Shown in pieces: positions 52,103 to 60,856 of a stretch of DNA of 64,000 nt. The DNA comes from Aquimonas sp041395245 (lineage in GTDB: Bacteria; Pseudomonadota; Gammaproteobacteria; Xanthomonadales; Xanthomonadaceae). The position numbers were made by a program, and so were the translations under genes. The stretch's first letter is position 1; every line of letters begins with the position of its first letter. The notes beneath the pieces were generated by a model. The model ran no database searches. It had not been told where the DNA came from and saw nothing but the letters and a program-made list of their open reading frames with translations. The DNA lies in NCBI GenBank assembly GCA_041395245.1, contig JAWLAY010000011.1, forward strand, positions 62,001 to 126,000, read 5' to 3'.

Positions 52103-53995
52103 TCAAGCATCCAGTTCCGCCCAACGGGCATACGCACGGTCCAGTTCGGCCTGGGTGCTGGCAAGATCGGCACCCACGGCGGCCAGCGCAGCACCCGCGT
52201 CGGCGTGCAGGGCCGGATCGGCAAGACGCTCACTCAACTCGGCGATACGGGCTTCGAGCGCGTCGATCCGGCCCGGCAATTGATCCAGTTCGCGCTGGTC
52301 CTTGTAGCTCAGCTTGCGCTTGGCCACCGGAATGGCCGCGGCGCCGCTCACCTCGGCTGCCGCACTGCCCGCCGTTGCGGCAGGTCGAACGAACGGCGTC
52401 GACACGCCAGTGGCGCGCTCACGCAACCAGTCGGCGTAGCCACCAACCACCTCGCTGACCCTCCCCTCGCCTTCGAATACCCAGCAAGAGGTGACCACGT
52501 TGTCGAGGAATTCGCGGTCATGCGAGACCAACAGCAAACTTCCTTGGTATTCGCCGAGCCGCTCTTCCAGCAGCTCGAGGGTTTCCACATCCAGATCGTT
52601 GGTCGGCTCGTCCATGATCAACAGGTTGGATGGCTGCGCGAACAACTTGGCCAACAACAGACGATTGCGCTCGCCACCGGACAAGGCGGTAATCGGCGCC
52701 CGCGCGCGCTCGGGGGTGAACAGAAAGTCCTGCAGATAGCCGAGCGCGTGCTTGCGGCGACCATCGACTTCAATGAACTCGCGGCCTTCCGCCACGTTGT
52801 CGAGCGCATTCCAGTCTTCGCGCAACGTCGCGCGGTGCTGATCGAAATACGCAACCTGCAACTGGGTGCCTGCAATCACCTCACCACCACCGGGCTGCAG
52901 TTCGCCGAGCAACAAGCGGATCAGGGTGGTCTTTCCGGCGCCATTCGGCCCGATCAGCCCCACACGGTCACCGCGCTGGACGGTGGCGCTGAAGTCCTGC
53001 AGCAGCACCCGACCGGGAATCTGGTAGTGCAGGTCGCGCGCTTCGAACACGCGCTTTCCTGAGGGGGCAGCGACGGCCACGCTCAGCTTGACCTGGCCCT
53101 GCAATTCGCGCCGTTGTGCGCGCTCACGGCGCATCGCCTGCAAGGCGCGAACTCGACCCTCGTTACGCGTACGTCGGGCCTTGATACCTTGACGTATCCA
53201 CACTTCCTCTTCCGCCAGCTTGCGGTCGAAATGGGCATTGGCCTGCGCCTCGGCATGCAGACGCTCTTCCCGTCGACGCAAATAGTTGTCGTAGTCGCCC
53301 GGCCACGAACTGACGTGGCCACGATCGATTTCGACGATCCGGGTCGCCAACGCGCGCAGGAAGCGGCGGTCATGGGTGACGAACACCAGGGCCGGTGCCA
53401 GATTGCGCAAGGCATCTTCGAGCCACTGGATGCTGGCAATGTCCAGATGGTTGGTCGGTTCGTCCAGCAGCAGAATGTCCGGCGCACTGGCGAGTGCCTG
53501 CGCCAACAGAACACGACGCTTCATGCCGCCCGACAGCGCAGCGAAGTCCGCTTCGCCATCAAGCCCCAATCGAGTCAGCACGTTCTCGACACGGCGGTCG
53601 GCATCCCAGCCCTGCAAACTGTCGATGCGACTCTGCAGTTCGCCGAGACGCTCGGTGGCGCTGGGCTGGTCAAGGTGGTGCAGCAGCGCGTGATAGGCCG
53701 CCAACACCACGCCGAGCTCACCCAGACCCTCACTGACGACCGCAAACACCGTGCCCGCCATGGCATGGGGAACCTCCTGTGCCAGTCGCGCCACGCGCAC
53801 GCCGCTTGCGGTGCGCCGCTCACCCTCGTCGGGGCTGAGTTCACCGGCGATGATCCGCAACAGGGTCGACTTGCCTGCGCCGTTGCGACCCACGATGCAG
53901 ATCCGTTCACCGGCCTCGATGGACAGATTGACCTTCGACAACAAGGCGGGACCGCCAACACTGTGGCCGAGGTCGATCAGTTGCAACAGGGACAT
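52103..53995 (-). CDS. uup: ABC-F family ATPase Uup
   Basis: A soluble ABC-F protein with two nucleotide-binding domains and no membrane domain; the family acts on ribosomes, and Uup also on DNA branches. The 630-residue protein has Walker A GRNGAGKST and GPNGAGKTT, signatures ALSGGMKRR and LSGGERNR, Walker B LLLDEPTNHLD and LIMDEPTNDLD, the inter-domain linker (about 240-310) and a C-terminal coiled coil (about 555-630, KLSYKDQRELDQLPGRIDAL), which marks Uup rather than EttA or YheS. It is 26 bases from orn and 10 from ispF. Confidence 0.92.
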   Translation of the reverse strand: MSLLQLIDLGHSVGGPALLSKVNLSIEAGERICIVGRNGAGKSTLLRIIAGELSPDEGERRTASGVRVARLAQEVPHAMAGTVFAVVSEGLGELGVVLAAYHALLHHLDQPSATERLGELQSRIDSLQGWDADRRVENVLTRLGLDGEADFAALSGGMKRRVLLAQALASAPDILLLDEPTNHLDIASIQWLEDALRNLAPALVFVTHDRRFLRALATRIVEIDRGHVSSWPGDYDNYLRRREERLHAEAQANAHFDRKLAEEEVWIRQGIKARRTRNEGRVRALQAMRRERAQRRELQGQVKLSVAVAAPSGKRVFEARDLHYQIPGRVLLQDFSATVQRGDRVGLIGPNGAGKTTLIRLLLGELQPGGGEVIAGTQLQVAYFDQHRATLREDWNALDNVAEGREFIEVDGRRKHALGYLQDFLFTPERARAPITALSGGERNRLLLAKLFAQPSNLLIMDEPTNDLDVETLELLEERLGEYQGSLLLVSHDREFLDNVVTSCWVFEGEGRVSEVVGGYADWLRERATGVSTPFVRPAATAGSAAAEVSGAAAIPVAKRKLSYKDQRELDQLPGRIDALEARIAELSERLADPALHADAGAALAAVGADLASTQAELDRAYARWAELDA

Positions 53996-54021
53996 GCATT
54001 CAATCCTTTGATCCGGACGAG

Positions 54022-54585
54022 TTAAGCGGAGATGCCGCCCAATTCGCCCATGAAACCGCGGTAGTAGGCGAGTTCCTGCACCGACTCGCGGATGTCGGCC
54101 AACGCGGTGTGCGCGGAACTCTTCTTCAGACCCGCCGCAACCGTCGGTGCCCAGCGACGGGCGAGCTCCTTGACCGTGGAGACGTCCAGATTGCGGTAGT
54201 GGAAATAGCGCTCCAACGCAGGCATCTGGCGTGCCAGAAAGCGGCGATCCTGGCAGATGCTATTGCCGCACATGGGCGACTTGCCCGCATGCACCCACAG
54301 TGACAGGAACTCCAGAGTTCGAGTTTCCGCTTCCTGCATGGACACATTCGACTCCAGCACACGCTGCCATAGACCGGATCCGCGGTGCTGGTTGCGATTC
54401 CAATCGTCCATGGCCTGCAGGTCTTCAAGTGCATGGTGAACAGCGATGACGGGGCCTTCCGCCAGCACATTCAGCTGGCTATCTGTCACCAGGGTCGCGA
54501 TCTCAATGATCGAATCGTTATCGGTGTCCAAACCGGTCATTTCCAGATCGATCCAGATCAGGTTGCTGTCGCTGATATTGCTCAT
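54022..54585 (-). CDS. orn: Oligoribonuclease
   Basis: A DEDDh 3'-5' exoribonuclease that degrades di- to pentaribonucleotides, including pGpG from c-di-GMP breakdown. The 187-residue product begins with Asp13/Glu15 in LIWIDLEMTGLD and has SICQDRRFLARQMP and the catalytic His-Asp in SAHTALADIRES. It overlaps tadA by four bases. On this segment it is functionally linked to the EAL protein at 22658-25870, whose product it would clear. Confidence 0.96.
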   Translation of the reverse strand: MSNISDSNLIWIDLEMTGLDTDNDSIIEIATLVTDSQLNVLAEGPVIAVHHALEDLQAMDDWNRNQHRGSGLWQRVLESNVSMQEAETRTLEFLSLWVHAGKSPMCGNSICQDRRFLARQMPALERYFHYRNLDVSTVKELARRWAPTVAAGLKKSSAHTALADIRESVQELAYYRGFMGELGGISA

Positions 54586-55106
54586 GACGGTGATACCTCG
54601 GAAGACAGCGCGGACGCGGTGCGCTTGCGACGCCGCTGGAAAAATCCCCGTAGCAGTTGCGATGCCTCTTCGGCCAGCACGCCACGGGTCAGGGAAATGC
54701 GATGGTTGTGACGCTCGGACTGCAACAGATCGAACACGCTCACGGCTGCGCCGGTCTTGGGATCATCGGCGGCATAGACCACTCGCGCCACGCGCGCATG
54801 CACCAAGGCCATGGCGCACATTGCACAGGGTTCCAGGGTGACATACAGGGTGCAGCCATTCAGGCGATGGTTTCCCGCGCGACGACCGCCTTCACGCAAC
54901 GCGACAATCTCGGCGTGTGCGCTGGGGTCGCAATCCTTGCTGCAACGGTTCATGCCGGTGGCAAGCAATTCACCCTGCGCATCGACCAGGACGGCACCGA
55001 CCGGGACATCATCCAGTTCGTCCGCAGCGCGTTCGGCCAGCGTCAGCGCATAGCGCATCCAGTGCTGGTCACGTGCCTCACGCCCCTGCGGAATCGGCCC
55101 GGTCAT
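54582..55106 (-). CDS. tadA: tRNA-specific adenosine deaminase
   Basis: Deaminates A34 of tRNA-Arg(ACG) to inosine. The 174-residue zinc enzyme has the catalytic motif His64-Ala-Glu66 (SAHAEIVAL) and zinc ligands Cys94 and Cys97 in LEPCAMCAMAL, with PVGAVLVD upstream. The C-terminus is basic (QRRRKRTASA). It overlaps orn by four bases and follows rluB by 18, so rluB-tadA-orn is probably one transcript. Complete. Confidence 0.95.
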   Translation of the reverse strand: MTGPIPQGREARDQHWMRYALTLAERAADELDDVPVGAVLVDAQGELLATGMNRCSKDCDPSAHAEIVALREGGRRAGNHRLNGCTLYVTLEPCAMCAMALVHARVARVVYAADDPKTGAAVSVFDLLQSERHNHRISLTRGVLAEEASQLLRGFFQRRRKRTASALSSEVSPS

Positions 55107-55124
55107 GGTGTCAATTCAGACCCA

Positions 55125-56696
55125 TCAACGCGGTGGGCGACCACCACCCGACCGGCCGCCAGGACGGCCACCGGGTCCACCTTGCGGCCGTCGATCCTGG
55201 CGTGGGCCCGCACCGGGACGAGCGCCACGCGGACCGTCGCCACGCGGACCATCCGGGCGCGCGCCATGGCCAGGTCGTCCGTCGGGTCGTGAATTCGGCT
55301 GCGGGCCACGATTGGCGGCAGGTTTGCCACGAGGACTGGTGGTGGTAACACCTTCCGGCACATACCAGCTGCGGAACTCGCCACTGCTGTTCATGCCGCC
55401 CGGCTGCCCCTGTCGACCAGCGGCGGGCGAACGCGGTCCCGAACGCGGACCGGAACGCTGCCGCGCTTCGCCACCAGGCGCGGTCAACGCGCTCTGCGCA
55501 TACGGCGACGCGGCACCTTGTGGACCACGCGGGCCACGCGGTTTGAACGGACCTTCGCTGCGTCCACCTTGCTCGGCACGTGGGCCACGCGGAGCGCGCG
55601 ACTCGTTTCCGTAGGGCGAACCCGGCTGCGCCGCCTCGCCAAAACGCGGCTTGCCGGGCCCGCGTGCGCCAGCGGGCTTGGGCCCACTGCGTCGGTCTGA
55701 ACGCGGCCCCTTGGGACCTGGGCGCCCGCGACCGGGACGGTCTTCGCGGATATGATCGAACGCACGCAACTCGCGGCCTTCGTCGCCATAGCCGCCCTGG
55801 GTCCACGCCTTCTGATCGCTGCGCGCAGCCGGGCGGTATTCCGAAGTCTTGGCGCGACGCTGGTTGATCACCGGCTGCAAGGTCAGACTGGCGTTGATGG
55901 GCGGCAGATTGAAACGTTGGCGCAACTCCGTCACCTGCTCGGCGTTCAGCTCCTGCGACTGTCCGCGCAACAGCAGACGCGGCAGGTTGATGTCGCCATA
56001 GCGCACCCGCTTGAGTCGACTGACCTGAAAGCCAACGGCCTCCCAGAGGCGACGAACTTCGCGATTGCGCCCTTCGTGCAGGACCACCCGGAACCAGAGA
56101 TGGCTGTCACTGGAGCCGATCGATTCGATCTCGTCAAAATGCGCTTCGCCATCTTCCAGCATGACGCCAGTGCGCAGGCGCTGCACCACCTCGTCACCCA
56201 CTTCGCCGTGAATGCGCACAACGTATTCGCGTTCGATCTGGCTGGACGGGTGCATCAGGGCATTGGCCAACTCGCCATCGGTCGTCAGCAGCAGCAACCC
56301 GGTGGTATTGATGTCGAGGCGACCCACCGCGATCCAGCGTGAGCCTTTCAGGCGCGGCAGATTCTCGAAGACGGTGGCGCGACCTTCGGGGTCATCGCGC
56401 GTGGTCAGTTCGCCTTCCGGCTTGTTGTACATCAGCACGCGCGCGGGTTCGCTTTGTGCGGTGGCGACAAAGCTGCGATTGTCGAGATCAACCCGATCGC
56501 CACTGCGCAACAAGGTGCCGATCACGGCCACTTCGCCGTTGACGCGAACCTCGCCCTTCTCGATGCGTTCTTCCAGGGCGCGGCGGGAACCAAGTCCGGC
56601 CTGCGCCAGCACCTTGTGCAATCGCTCTTCGAGCTTGGGTTGGGCGTCGCTGCCACTGCGATTGAGCGAAAGGACGCGGCGGGGTGTCTCTGTCAT
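55125..56696 (-). CDS. rluB: 23S rRNA pseudouridine synthase RluB with a long Arg/Gly/Pro-rich tail
   Basis: Modifies a uridine in helix 89 of 23S rRNA. Residues about 22-75 form an S4 RNA-binding domain (EERLHKVLAQAGLGSRRALE). The catalytic domain (about 85-285) has Asp in VGRLDINTTGLLLLT and EGRNREVRRLWEAVGFQVSRLKR. After about residue 285 comes a tail of some 240 residues made mainly of Arg, Gly, Pro, Ser and Ala with repeated R-G, G-P-R and R-P-D-G blocks, predicted disordered and strongly basic. Tails of this sort occur in RluB/RsuA relatives but this one nearly doubles the protein. It overlaps scpB by four bases. Confidence 0.92.
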   Translation of the reverse strand: MTETPRRVLSLNRSGSDAQPKLEERLHKVLAQAGLGSRRALEERIEKGEVRVNGEVAVIGTLLRSGDRVDLDNRSFVATAQSEPARVLMYNKPEGELTTRDDPEGRATVFENLPRLKGSRWIAVGRLDINTTGLLLLTTDGELANALMHPSSQIEREYVVRIHGEVGDEVVQRLRTGVMLEDGEAHFDEIESIGSSDSHLWFRVVLHEGRNREVRRLWEAVGFQVSRLKRVRYGDINLPRLLLRGQSQELNAEQVTELRQRFNLPPINASLTLQPVINQRRAKTSEYRPAARSDQKAWTQGGYGDEGRELRAFDHIREDRPGRGRPGPKGPRSDRRSGPKPAGARGPGKPRFGEAAQPGSPYGNESRAPRGPRAEQGGRSEGPFKPRGPRGPQGAASPYAQSALTAPGGEARQRSGPRSGPRSPAAGRQGQPGGMNSSGEFRSWYVPEGVTTTSPRGKPAANRGPQPNSRPDGRPGHGARPDGPRGDGPRGARPGAGPRQDRRPQGGPGGRPGGRSGGGRPPR

Positions 56697-57505
56697 ACGT
56701 TGTGCTCCGGCGAGTTCATGGTTTCTGACTCACCTGTCTGGGAAACCGTTGTAATGGAAGTTGCAACTTCTGCGTCCGTGTCGGGTGCTAACTCCGTCGC
56801 TGACGAGGACACGTCGTCAGCCGGAGCGGATGGGTTGGAGGCGTCCTGCGGCGATGTCGTCGCCGAAACCGATGCGCCTATCACGTCGCCCGCGCTCGAC
56901 ACGGCGTCCGGCACGGGCAGCGCCGCGGCAAGCGTTGTCGCGGCGGCATCGAACTCGAACTGCGGCTCCAGTTCGGGCAAATCCTGCAAGGATCCCAGCG
57001 GTGGCAGCTGGTCGAGGCTTTTCAGATTGAAGTAATCGAGAAAGCCACGCGTGGTACCGAACAAGGCGGGTTTGCCGGGCACGTCGCGATGCCCGATAAC
57101 ACGAATCCATTCGCGGTCTTCGAGCGTGCGAATGATCTGCGTGTTGACCGCCACGCCACGAATCTGCTCGATCTCGCCTCGGGTGATCGGCTGTCGATAG
57201 GCAATCAGCGCCAGTGTCTCCAGCAGCGCCCGCGAATAGCGCGGCGGCTTTTCCTGCCACAGGCGTGAGACCCAAGGAAATACCTCCGCACGCACTTGGT
57301 AGCGAAAGCCAGAGGCGACCTCGATCAGCTCCACGCCACGCGATGCACTGGCTTCAACCAGTGCCGCGAGGGCACGGCGGACATGATCGGCAGTGACCTG
57401 CTCGTCCTCGCCAAACAAATCACCCAACTGGTTGACCGTCAATGGCTGAGGCGCCGCCAACAGGGCGGCCTCGATGATCCGTTGTAGTTGTTCCTGCTCC
57501 ATCAA
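56693..57505 (-). CDS. scpB: Chromosome segregation and condensation protein ScpB
   Basis: The kite subunit of Smc-ScpAB condensin. The 270-residue product has two winged-helix domains (about 5-160): RIIEAALLAAPQPLTVNQL, RVEL-like SRGVELIEVASGFRYQVR, and PRYSRALLETLALIAYRQPITRGEIEQIRGV, the clearest ScpB signature. The C-terminal 90 residues are Ala/Glu/Asp-rich and low complexity. It lies 13 bases after scpA and overlaps rluB by four bases, the classical scpAB-rluB arrangement. Confidence 0.94.
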   Translation of the reverse strand: MMEQEQLQRIIEAALLAAPQPLTVNQLGDLFGEDEQVTADHVRRALAALVEASASRGVELIEVASGFRYQVRAEVFPWVSRLWQEKPPRYSRALLETLALIAYRQPITRGEIEQIRGVAVNTQIIRTLEDREWIRVIGHRDVPGKPALFGTTRGFLDYFNLKSLDQLPPLGSLQDLPELEPQFEFDAAATTLAAALPVPDAVSSAGDVIGASVSATTSPQDASNPSAPADDVSSSATELAPDTDAEVATSITTVSQTGESETMNSPEHNV

Positions 57506-57518
57506 AGAATGCTCTCAA

Positions 57519-58553
57519 TCAACGGTCGGCATGATTCAGGGGCGACGGGTTCGGCTCGGGTTCGGACTGCGGTGCAAAGACGGCCTCATCTGCGGGCAGA
57601 CGCTCGTTCAAAACCGGCTCGACGGCAGTGGTCTCCTCGCCGGACTCGGCACTCAAGGAGCGCACGAACACCGGCGCAAGGGGCGCCTCCTGAACGATCT
57701 CGATCAGCAGCTCCTTGGCCAGCTCGAGCAAGGACAGGAAGGTCACGACGATGCCGAGGCGTCCTTCCTCGACACGAAAAAGGGAACTGAACTCGACAAA
57801 TTGCTGCGAGCCCAGTACCTGAAGAAGCTCACCCATGCGCTGCCGAACGCTCAGGGCTTCGCGACGAATCGCGTGATGGGTGAACAACTCCGCACGCTTG
57901 AGCACATCACGCAAGGCCAGCAGCATTTCGCGCAGATCAACCGGCGGCGGCAGTCGCTGGCTCTGCCTGTCTCCGGTGTGCGCATGCGCGATCACTGTAT
58001 CTCGCTCGACCCGTGGCAAGGCGTCGATATCCTGCGCGGCCTGCCTGAACCGTTCGTACTCCTGCAATCGCCTGACCAACTCGGCCCGCGGGTCTTCCTC
58101 CTGTCCATCCTCTCGCGGCGGTCTGGGCAACAGCAATCGCGATTTGATTTCGGCGAGGATCGCGGCCATGACCAGATATTCAGCGGCCAGCTCCAGTTGC
58201 AAGTCCTGCATCAACTCGACGTATTCGACGTATTGACGCGTGATTTCGGCGACCGGGATGTCGAGGATGTCGAGATTCTGCCGCCGGATCAGATAAAGCA
58301 GCAGATCCAGCGGTCCTTCGAACGCATCAAGAATGACCTCCAGCGCGTCCGGCGGGATGTAGAGATCCTGCGGAATCTGCATGACCGGCTGCCCACGCAC
58401 AAAGGCTAGCGGCATTTCCTGCTGCTGCGGCACGGCGCGTGAGGCTTCACTGGCGATTTCGGCAGAATCTGCCGCGATGGAATTCATGCGAGAACGAGGT
58501 TCTTCGGCGGGTTGAACTAAATACAGAGGCATTCGGGACGACAAATCGATCAT
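57519..58553 (-). CDS. scpA: Segregation and condensation protein ScpA
   Basis: The kleisin subunit that bridges Smc heads. The 344-residue product has an N-terminal extension (about 70 residues), the kleisin N-domain FEGPLDLLLYLIRRQNLDILDIPVAEITRQYVEY, ELAAEYLVMAAILAEIKSRLLLP and the C-terminal winged helix with VVTFLSLLELAKE. The start at ATG 58553 may be too early: an in-frame ATG at 58487 (MNSIAADS) is an alternative, since the extension is not conserved as far as I can judge. Smc itself is encoded at the window end on the other strand. Confidence 0.93.
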   Translation of the reverse strand: MIDLSSRMPLYLVQPAEEPRSRMNSIAADSAEIASEASRAVPQQQEMPLAFVRGQPVMQIPQDLYIPPDALEVILDAFEGPLDLLLYLIRRQNLDILDIPVAEITRQYVEYVELMQDLQLELAAEYLVMAAILAEIKSRLLLPRPPREDGQEEDPRAELVRRLQEYERFRQAAQDIDALPRVERDTVIAHAHTGDRQSQRLPPPVDLREMLLALRDVLKRAELFTHHAIRREALSVRQRMGELLQVLGSQQFVEFSSLFRVEEGRLGIVVTFLSLLELAKELLIEIVQEAPLAPVFVRSLSAESGEETTAVEPVLNERLPADEAVFAPQSEPEPNPSPLNHADR

Positions 58554-58681
58554 GATTTGCCCGACGCTTGTTCATATCGGCACAGGCTCACGCCTGAAGC
58601 GCACATCTTTCGCGGTCGTCGCCGCGTTTGTCGATCATCATTGCGAGCTGGACCTGAGTCTCTCGCAACGCCAGCAACCCC

Positions 58682-59296
58682 TTAGAGATTGACGGGTACC
58701 GCACCTTGCCGAAGCACACGGGGTTCGTCATCACTGAGATCCACGACACTCGTCGGACCGGCAGCACATTCTCCCGCATCCAGCATGAGGTCGACATCGC
58801 GCAATACACGCTCTGCAACATCTTCGGGGTCTTGACGATCAGGCGAGTCCTCTTCGAACTCGATACTGGTCGACAGCAAAGGTGTACCGCACTCCCCCAT
58901 CAAGGCCAGCAACACGGTGTGATCCGGAATGCGACAACCGATGACCCGGCGCTTGGCCTGCTTGAAACGGCGCGGAAGTTCAGAGGACACGGGCAAGATG
59001 AACGTGAAGGGCCCCGGAATCAGCGGCTTCACGATTCGGAAGGCCGCGTCGTCCAACTTCGCGAGCCGCCCCATTTCGCTAAGACTCGCGCAGAGTAAGG
59101 TGAAGGGGTGTTTGCTGTCCAGCCCACGCATGCGCTGAACCCGCTCTTCCGCCTTCAGCGCGTCGACACCCCAGGTCAGCAGATAGCCGGCATCGGAAGG
59201 CGCCACCAGCAACTGCCCACGTTTCACAGCATCCACGGCCCGCGCCAGCAGGCGCGGTTGCGGAGATACCGGGTGAATGGCTATACGCTCGCCCAT
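58682..59296 (-). CDS. yciO: Sua5/YciO/YrdC family protein, YciO type
   Basis: A 204-residue member of the YrdC-fold family. The pattern (IHPVSPQPRLLARAVDAVKRG, APSDAGYLLTWGV, FTLLCASLSEM, PGPFTFIL, LSTSIEF and a C-terminal SVVDLSDDEPRVLRQG) follows E. coli YciO rather than the TsaC/YrdC enzyme that makes threonylcarbamoyl-AMP for tRNA t6A. Whether YciO makes the same product in vivo is uncertain. ATG 59296 gives the family N-terminus; the frame is open 132 bases upstream. It precedes scpA by 128 bases, as in many relatives. Confidence 0.88.
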   Translation of the reverse strand: MGERIAIHPVSPQPRLLARAVDAVKRGQLLVAPSDAGYLLTWGVDALKAEERVQRMRGLDSKHPFTLLCASLSEMGRLAKLDDAAFRIVKPLIPGPFTFILPVSSELPRRFKQAKRRVIGCRIPDHTVLLALMGECGTPLLSTSIEFEEDSPDRQDPEDVAERVLRDVDLMLDAGECAAGPTSVVDLSDDEPRVLRQGAVPVNL

Positions 59297-59446
59297 CGGG
59301 TCCCGTTGGAATCGGTAAAAGATGTCGCCCAGGCGGGCAAACGCATATGATGCGCCGTTCGCGGGCCGCAATCCATCCTGCCGCACACCGCGTCTTGATC
59401 TTTCAGGCAATGCCCATCGGCAATGCACGCATCACAAGGTGTTTCT

Positions 59447-59758
59447 ATGTGGTACCTCATTATCGGAAGTGACGTGCCGGATTCATTGCAAGCACGCCGT
59501 GCTGCGCGACCGGAACACTTGGCGCGTCTGCAGGTTCTGCTAGACGAGCAACGCCTGTTGGTCGCCGGACCGATGCCCGCCCTAGATACCGAAGATCCCG
59601 GCGAGGCAGGTTTTGTGGGCAGCGCCATCATCGCGCGGTTCGACGATTTCGCATCGGCTCGGCTGTGGGCCGAGGCCGATCCCTACGTCGCCGCGGGTGT
59701 ATACCAGCAGGTCGATGTCCTTCCTTTCAAGCCCGTGTTTTCCAGCACCCATGAGTGA
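59447..59758 (+). CDS. yciI: YciI family protein
   Basis: A 103-residue ferredoxin-like alpha/beta-barrel protein. It begins MWYLIIGSDVPDSLQARRAARPEHLARLQ and has the family His (PEHLARLQ), the LLVAGPMP segment and Asp-Pro-Tyr near ADPYVAAGVYQQVDVLPFK, the likely His/Asp active-site pair. The physiological substrate of YciI is not established. ATG 59447 is preceded by AAGGTG at eight bases. It is transcribed divergently from yciO and overlaps bolA by eight bases. Confidence 0.9.
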   Translation: MWYLIIGSDVPDSLQARRAARPEHLARLQVLLDEQRLLVAGPMPALDTEDPGEAGFVGSAIIARFDDFASARLWAEADPYVAAGVYQQVDVLPFKPVFSSTHE

Positions 59759-60020
59759 TCGCCTGCAGCGTATCGAACAGGCCTTGGCCACACTGCGGCC
59801 TCAGCACCTGGAGATTCGCGACGACAGCCATCGTCATCGCGGACACGCGGGCGCAAAGGATGGACGCGGGCATTTCGCCGTCGAGGTAGTGTCGGAGGCG
59901 TTCCGTGGATTGCCCGCACTGGCCCGGCATCGGCTGGTTTACGCCACGCTGGGTGAGTTGATGACGACCGATATTCATGCGCTGCAGATCAGCGCCAAGA
60001 CGCAGGAGGAGATTCAATGA
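59751..60020 (+). CDS. bolA: BolA family protein
   Basis: An 89-residue BolA-fold protein. It begins MSDRLQRIEQAL and contains the conserved DDSHRHRGHAGAKDGRGHFAVEVV segment, with the His expected to ligate an iron-sulfur cluster with a monothiol glutaredoxin, and the HRLVYATLGELM helix. BolA proteins act in Fe-S trafficking and can regulate morphology or biofilm genes. The ATG lies inside the last codons of yciI (8-base overlap) and the stop overlaps the next gene by four bases, so yciI-bolA-ppiC-smc is one coupled set. No glutaredoxin is adjacent. Confidence 0.93.
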   Translation: MSDRLQRIEQALATLRPQHLEIRDDSHRHRGHAGAKDGRGHFAVEVVSEAFRGLPALARHRLVYATLGELMTTDIHALQISAKTQEEIQ

Positions 60021-60850
60021 AGGCATGGACCGTGGTGATCTTCGCCGTGCTGTTCGGCACCCTGCCCGGCTGTGGCGACGGCGGTTCGTCTGATCAGCAG
60101 GTGGCGACGGACAAGGCCTTGATCGGCACACCCGCCGGTAATCTGGTGGCCATGGTCAACGGCGAATCGATCACCCAGCCCTTGCTGGACGTGTACGCGA
60201 AGGGTCACGGCTTCGATCTGAACGACGCAAAGCAGCGTCAGGCGGCGCTTGACGGCCTGATCGACAACATCGTGCTGGCGCAGGCGTTGTTGAGCAGTGA
60301 TGTGGCAACGCAACCCGAGGTACAGGCGGAAGCGACCCTGGTACGAATGCAGCAACTGTCCGGTCGCGAGATGTCCACGCTGCGATCCGCCGTTCAGGTC
60401 ACTGATCACGAGCTTCGTGCCTATTACGACAGCGAGGTCAAGCGCACCGGCGACAAGCAATACCGACTGCAGCACATCCTGTTTTCCGACGAATCCAGTG
60501 CGCTGGCCACGCTGCTGGAAGCGCAGGCCGAGGGCGCCGATTTCGCCGCGATCATGCAGGCGAAATCCGCAAGCGCACTGCAGGCCAAGGAACTGGACTG
60601 GGGACACCTCGGCCAGATGCCGCCCGAATTCGCCACCGTCGTGCCTCAAGTCGCCGATGGCATGGTCGTCCCCACCGTGGTCAAGACCAGTTTCGGCTTC
60701 CATGTCCTGCGTCGCGCCGAGTCCCGGCCTTTCGCGCCCCCATCCTTCGATTCGGTGAAAGAAGGCGCACGCGCCCAATTGATCCAGCAAGCCGTCGCCG
60801 ACCAGGTCAAAGCCCTGCGCAGCAAGGCCAAGATCACCACGGCGGGTTGA
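60017..60850 (+). CDS. PpiC-type peptidylprolyl isomerase, probable lipoprotein
   Basis: A 277-residue exported protein. The signal peptide ends in a lipobox (FGTLPGCGDGG, Cys19), so it is probably a lipoprotein. A SurA-like N-terminal region (about 37-145: VAMVNGESITQPLLDVYAK, ALDGLIDNIVLAQAL) is followed by a parvulin domain (about 150-250: YRLQHILFSDE, LDWGHLGQMPPEFATVV, VVKTSFGFHVLRRAES). It resembles PrsA/PpiD-type foldases and would help fold periplasmic or outer-membrane proteins. It overlaps bolA by four bases and ends six bases before smc. Confidence 0.88.
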   Translation: MKAWTVVIFAVLFGTLPGCGDGGSSDQQVATDKALIGTPAGNLVAMVNGESITQPLLDVYAKGHGFDLNDAKQRQAALDGLIDNIVLAQALLSSDVATQPEVQAEATLVRMQQLSGREMSTLRSAVQVTDHELRAYYDSEVKRTGDKQYRLQHILFSDESSALATLLEAQAEGADFAAIMQAKSASALQAKELDWGHLGQMPPEFATVVPQVADGMVVPTVVKTSFGFHVLRRAESRPFAPPSFDSVKEGARAQLIQQAVADQVKALRSKAKITTAG

Positions 60851-60856
60851 TTTCGC

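Noticed and set aside
55111..55806. 231-codon Arg/Trp-rich minus-strand frame in the rluB tail
   Set aside because: It is another frame of the Arg/Gly-rich tail region; the rluB frame is continuous with the catalytic domain.
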